Positions 14,901-17,541 of a stretch of DNA of 17,541 nucleotides are shown piece after piece; the first letter of the stretch is position 1; each line of letters begins with the position of its first letter. The notes below the pieces were generated by a model. That model had not been told where the DNA came from, ran no database searches, and saw nothing but the letters and a program-made list of their open reading frames with translations. Made by a program: the position numbers and the translations under genes. Source of the stretch: Thermoplasmata archaeon (GTDB lineage: Archaea > Thermoplasmatota > Thermoplasmata > Lutacidiplasmatales > UBA184); the NCBI GenBank assembly GCA_030037695.1, contig JASHQF010000037.1, positions 1-17,541 on the forward strand. The letters run 5' to 3'.

Positions 14901-15524
14901 GAGCCGGCCCTTGATCTCCCCGAGGAGCGTCTGGATCCGGGCGAGGTTCTCCTCGAGCTGGACCCGTTTCGCCTCCGCCCGCTCGAGCTCGTCGTTGTAC
15001 TGGCTGATGCCGGCGAGGCGCTCGACCAGGCCCCGGCGCGGCACCGCCCCCATCGTGACGATCTTGTTGACGTCCCCCTGCTGGACGAGGTTGTAACCGT
15101 CGCCCGAGAGGCGAGCGTGGGCGAGGAGCGCGTCGATCTCCGACTGGGTCGTACGCTTGCCGTTGACGTAGAAGTAGGAGTAGTAGCCGTCCGGATCGCT
15201 CGGCGCGAGCTTCACGTACCGGGTCACCTCGACCTCGGCCGCCTCCGACGGGAGCAGCCGGTCGGCGTTGTCGAAGACGAGGGAGACCTCGCATTCGGTG
15301 GCCGCCTTCTTCGAGGCTCCGCCGTTGAAGAACAGATGCGTGAGCCGCTCGGCGCGCAGCGCCTTCGAGCTCGTGGGCCCAAGGACGAACAGGATCGCGT
15401 CCGAGATGTTCGATTTGCCCATCCCGTTCGGGCCGGCGACCCCGGTGAAGCCGGGCTGGAACGGGATCTCGGTGGCGCCGGAGAAGCTCTTGAAGTTCCG
15501 GACCTTGAGACGCTTCAGGTGCAT
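11901..15524 (-). CDS. smc: Chromosome segregation ATPase Smc
   Basis: The 1207-residue protein is a complete SMC ATPase that organises and segregates the chromosome as a dimer. The N-terminal head has Walker A GPNGMGKSN (31-39), with Met where Ser is most common. Coiled-coil arms run about 170-510 and 690-1040, rich in Glu, Lys, Ala and Arg. The hinge (about 520-680) includes GTVEELATYDPKHRTALQVA and ends in SGGYLDPSSQ. The C-terminal head has LSGGEKS (1094-1100), Walker B LYVFDEVD (1118-1125, catalytic E1123) and a D-loop. The start is the ATG of MHLKRLKVRNFKSF, with GGAG eight bases upstream; the frame is open for 227 more codons but these overlap the divergent gene. It is the first gene of the smc-scpA-scpB operon. 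Confidence 0.96.
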   Translation of the reverse strand: MHLKRLKVRNFKSFSGATEIPFQPGFTGVAGPNGMGKSNISDAILFVLGPTSSKALRAERLTHLFFNGGASKKAATECEVSLVFDNADRLLPSEAAEVEVTRYVKLAPSDPDGYYSYFYVNGKRTTQSEIDALLAHARLSGDGYNLVQQGDVNKIVTMGAVPRRGLVERLAGISQYNDELERAEAKRVQLEENLARIQTLLGEIKGRLATLESQRLQAIQYKQLVEDKRRTEARLARAGHRVAEQELTSCRAQVDRARTEIGALDVERQRLAAHQAELTASIDRLEKEIAEAGGEAAARFKSELDEKKLAHARAEQNLGNLQEAVAALTAELEGLTATLRTETAEKAKFETEEKEAAAELARLDERAAKEASELDTATSGPGKSSDRFAGARKRQLELTREQDAAQKAWQAAVASREEASARLQSAERARAQCEEDLREREVEVQDLELRRKETTPGRSGGVPTGDLQMKLVALKGKEKSLGEEAERLRTEVGELNRRYVQLDARLKARTESGARPGALAAVDFLLSQRNLGKIAGIKGTVEELATYDPKHRTALQVAGGPRFQALVVETDQVAEDCIRLLREEKRGRATFLPLNRMLAGRPHGKALVVAKGPGSLGFAIDLVSFEEPLRPAFWYAFGETVVMQDLAQARAQMGGVRLVTVGGDLIDATGAISGGYLDPSSQGRGSDSATELKRLGDELRAKSGAETAARTELASVAEKIRGVAEELATRSIRDQAHASTREILEKDLRAASDRLKAVRDRLATCEKEQGVAEKALADATAALERRARELADGKAALAKAQEEYLGQLPQALSARLKSLREASQKTQEGRVQTTGRLESIRASAAALAGQIASHRAELERLQGELGAKRKEIATTEKTVRAAVEALSALRSVEAKQSEAAKAQTERKRGLDQERLGVTAELAKVEANLQSRQGILLQEEARAAAAEARLREFEEALRQYPNPEPDEKPMSADELRRRLTTVEQQLAGMGDVNQRAIEEYDAEKARLDEFSTEDQRLTSEKTELTGLVAEIETKKREKIVDVVAQVNANFHAIYGELSAGGEGEIVLENAADPLAGGLLIRARPVGKTVARLEQLSGGEKSLASLAFIFALQRYDPSPLYVFDEVDMSLDGLNAEYVGRMLRRNAERAQFIVISLRKVTLKFSHQLYGVTMRGDGCSRVVGLTLDEIQDVESRDNAAAPEPARPMEAQ

Positions 15525-15621
15525 CGTTCCCGCTCCCAGGACCGGATCGCTCCCCGCCCGTCGCCGACGCGCGCCCGTTTGTCGGACGTCTGTCAGCGCC
15601 CGTCCCCGAGCCCTGTCCGCC

Positions 15622-15630
15622 CTACTTAAC
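15622..15630 (-). promoter_or_regulatory. TATA-like box for the smc operon
   Basis: The minus strand reads GTTAAGTAG, about 100 nt upstream of the smc ATG. It would start transcription near 15600 and give a leader of roughly 75 nt with a Shine-Dalgarno-like GGAG. The other promoters in the window sit much closer to their start codons. Confidence 0.5.
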
Positions 15631-15756
15631 CGTATGTGTACAGGGGAACGCGACCCGGCCCGAGACGTCCCGGCGGGGGATCGTCGCGATCCCTGCGCAT
15701 GACGTGACCCCGCCCGGCGAAGCGCGCTACCGCGCGGTCGCGCAGCTCTACGTAGG

Positions 15757-15763
15757 GATATAG
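15757..15763 (+). promoter_or_regulatory. TATA-like box for the secreted protein gene
   Basis: GATATAG is centred 27 nt before the ATG at 15787, the usual spacing for a leaderless archaeal transcript. Confidence 0.6.
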
Positions 15764-15786
15764 TCGGTGACGAGTTGAGGGAATGA

Positions 15787-17364
15787 ATGCCGGTGAGCCG
15801 TCCGGCTAACGGAGCCGTGGTCGTTGCCTCCCTGTTCGCCTTCGCCGTGGTCGCCTCGGGGGTACCCGTAGCGTTCGCCGCAACGGGAGCAGCGGGGTCC
15901 ACGACCGGAGCGGCTCCTGCCGCCGCCTCTGCGCCGAGCGCTGCGGCGTCGGTCGTGCCCGGAGGGATGGTCCGGGGGTCGGGCCCCGAACCGCTCCGCT
16001 CCCTGGAGACGCCCGGCGCCGGGTGCTTTGCCGAGGGCGCCCCGGGGTCGGCGTGGCACTCCGCGGACTGTGGCCCCGCCTCGAACGTACCGCTCGTGGT
16101 GGGGAACGGCCGGGACTGGGTGGGCGACGCCCCGACCGGAGCCCTCGTCGGATTCGCCTCGGGCGGGTTCGCCTCCGTGAGCGGGATCACGAGCGAACGG
16201 GACAACCTGTCCGGCGCGGGCGAATACTCCCTTCAGCTCAACACCCAGGCGTACACCTGCGACACGCCCTACACCAGTTCGAAGAACGTACCGAACGGCT
16301 GCTGGGTGCAGTTCGTACTGCAGGTTGGGGCCCGCGAGGCCTCGGTCTTCGTCGAGTACTGGGTCGTGGGCTACTACAGCGCCAACCACGTCTGTCCGTC
16401 GACGGTGATCCCCGGGGGCCTCGGCTGGGAGCCGTACCAGGGCTCTTGTTATGCGAACAGCGCGGCCACGGCCCTGCTCGTCAACGGGACCCCGGTTCCG
16501 GAACCGGTCTCGAACCTGCCGAACCTTCAGATCTCGGGCCTCGTCTACGTCCAGAACGGGACGACGTACGACGAGGCGGTGGTGACCGACCGGTCCGTCG
16601 GCCCGAACGGCACCTCCTGGTCCGCCACGGTTCCCGACGATCCCCTCGCGCTTGCGGGCAACTGGATGTCGGTCGAGTTCAACGTCCTCGGGTACGGGGA
16701 CCGGTCGGAGGCGCTGTTCAACGCGGGCGCCGGGATCACGGTCACCACGACCACGGAATCTCCGACGGGCGACCCGATCGAGCCGGTCTGCCAGCAGGGC
16801 GGGTACACGGCGGAGACGAGCAACCTCTCGCTCGGCTCCTGCTCCACGTACCCTCCCGACCACCTCACGTTCACCGAGATGAACCCCCCGAGTGGGTACC
16901 GGCGGGCGACGTTCGTCGCCAAGGTGCTGCCGCCCGGGACGACGTGGTGGGTGAACGTCACCTCGGGTCCCTCCACCGATTCGGCCGGCTCGATCGTCAA
17001 CCTGTGGCTCCCGCGCGGGATCTACAACTTCACGGTGACGTCGGCGAACCGCGATTATGTCGGGGAGAAGGGGACGTTCCGGCTGGGCGGGTACGGGCTC
17101 ACCCGAGTGATCCGATTCTCCCTTACCGTCTACAAGGTGACATTCGCCGTGAACGGCCTCCCGCCGCGCGCCGACTGGTGCGTCGCCGTTGCGGGGGGGA
17201 AGCGCTACTGCTCCCTCGGGTATCTCCGAACGTTCTCGGAACCGAACGGGACGTACAACTACACGCTCAGCACGCCCCGGCCGGGGTATGCCGGCCCGGC
17301 GGGTTCGTTCGTTGTGAGCGGGGCCATCGTATCGACCTCCGTGACGTTCTCGACGGCGTCGTAG
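15787..17364 (+). CDS. Secreted beta-rich protein of unknown function with degenerate surface repeats
   Basis: This 525-residue protein has a signal peptide (about 1-31, ending in PVAFAA), then an Ala/Ser/Thr-rich linker. A central domain (about 147-230) shows YSLQLNTQAYTC, CWVQFVLQV, FVEYWVVGYY, CPSTV and CYANSAAT. I recall the same order of YSxQLN, QFV, YW, CP and CYxNS in uncharacterised secreted proteins of archaea and some other microbes, but no function is known to me. Six Cys here suggest disulfides. The C-terminal third (from about 359) has LTFTEMNPPSG and VTFAVNGLPPRADW, which look like degenerate versions of the repeats in the secreted protein at 6634-7764. N-x-S/T sequons are common. 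There is no terminal membrane anchor. The ATG at 15787 fits the TATA-box spacing; an overlapping ATG at 15783 is out of frame. Confidence 0.78.
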   Translation: MPVSRPANGAVVVASLFAFAVVASGVPVAFAATGAAGSTTGAAPAAASAPSAAASVVPGGMVRGSGPEPLRSLETPGAGCFAEGAPGSAWHSADCGPASNVPLVVGNGRDWVGDAPTGALVGFASGGFASVSGITSERDNLSGAGEYSLQLNTQAYTCDTPYTSSKNVPNGCWVQFVLQVGAREASVFVEYWVVGYYSANHVCPSTVIPGGLGWEPYQGSCYANSAATALLVNGTPVPEPVSNLPNLQISGLVYVQNGTTYDEAVVTDRSVGPNGTSWSATVPDDPLALAGNWMSVEFNVLGYGDRSEALFNAGAGITVTTTTESPTGDPIEPVCQQGGYTAETSNLSLGSCSTYPPDHLTFTEMNPPSGYRRATFVAKVLPPGTTWWVNVTSGPSTDSAGSIVNLWLPRGIYNFTVTSANRDYVGEKGTFRLGGYGLTRVIRFSLTVYKVTFAVNGLPPRADWCVAVAGGKRYCSLGYLRTFSEPNGTYNYTLSTPRPGYAGPAGSFVVSGAIVSTSVTFSTAS

Positions 17365-17414
17365 CGACCGCCGCGACCTGCCCGCGGCCGATTCCTCCCA
17401 CCTCCGTTCGGGGA

Positions 17415-17430
17415 CCGCCCGGGTGGGCGG
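17415..17430 (+). terminator. Possible hairpin downstream of the secreted protein gene
   Basis: CCGCCC and GGGCGG pair around a GGGT loop about 50 nt after the stop codon. An ATTTTG patch follows at 17459-17464, separated by about 30 nt, so this is not a standard terminator. The patch could instead be a promoter element for a gene to the right. The remaining 177 bases of the window show no gene I can support. Confidence 0.25.
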
Positions 17431-17541
17431 GAAGGCGGTCGGCCCGGCCTTACCAAATCATTTTGTAGGCGGTTCCCGACTCCCCCCCAGCTGCCCCGGG
17501 TCCGGGCGAGGGCACCTTCGGGTGTTTCGCACGGAAAGGCA

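Noticed and set aside
12036..15629. Plus-strand open frame of nearly 1200 codons opposite smc
   Set aside because: It is the antisense of smc in a very GC-rich genome; its Leu/Arg/Glu/Gly composition only mirrors smc coiled-coil codons and it shows no domain of its own.
15635..15763. Short plus-strand frame ending in a segment like EARYRAVAQLYVGI
   Set aside because: It has no ATG, only a late GTG giving 19 residues, and it ends within the TATA box of the next gene.
15525..16205. 227-codon N-terminal extension of smc
   Set aside because: Smc proteins start at MHLKRLKVRNFKSF; the extension overlaps the divergent secreted protein, its signal peptide and promoter, and has low-complexity shadow composition.
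1..17541. CRISPR arrays, insertion sequences, integrases, toxin-antitoxin or defence genes
   Set aside because: I looked for regular repeats, terminal inverted repeats, transposase motifs and typical defence domains on both strands and found none.

Overview
The window comes from a very GC-rich archaeon, most likely a member of the Thermoplasmatota/Thermoplasmata. Archaeal markers are a glycerol-1-phosphate dehydrogenase (archaeal lipid backbone), a UPF0179 protein, an archaeal-type LeuRS, an NFACT/RqcH tail, QueE without bacterial queuosine neighbours, and TATA-like boxes about 25-36 nt upstream of start codons (leaderless or very short leaders). A tRNA gene also carries a probable archaeal-type intron. 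The two secreted proteins have repeats of the 'FTESGLPxGTxW' style, which I associate with Thermoplasmata surface proteins. The lineage is inference, because no rRNA is present.

Left part (1-3609): the 3' end of a plus-strand NFACT/RqcH gene converges on a long minus-strand run. Read in transcription order this run is queE (3609-2980), egsA (2911-1802), UPF0179 (1801-1373), tRNA-Pro(UGG) (1362-1252) and an HVO_0476-type zinc-finger protein (1196 down to 276). The last gene has no stop at its natural end and runs about 315 bp antisense into the NFACT gene. The tRNA has a 36-nt insertion in its D-loop that looks like a non-canonical intron, and it is packed between two protein genes.

Middle (3610-9755): queE and leuS diverge from a short region with one TATA-like element for each. 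leuS converges with a secreted repeat protein whose third repeat is interrupted by a Gly/Trp/Cys-rich insert. Upstream of that gene, on the same strand, lies HIT - MEMO - dcd. The dcd TATA box overlaps the MEMO stop codon.

Right part (9756-17541): a 540-bp gene-poor gap holds only a doubtful small membrane ORF. Then comes a complete smc-scpA-scpB condensin operon on the minus strand (15524 to 10295), with both junctions being GTGA stop/start overlaps. A divergent secreted protein (15787-17364) closes the window.

Overall this is mainly housekeeping DNA: translation and tRNA, lipid backbone, tRNA modification, nucleotide metabolism and chromosome organisation, with two surface proteins. I see no mobile elements, CRISPR arrays, phage genes or obvious defence system. 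The strongest unusual signal is the intron-bearing tRNA-Pro.
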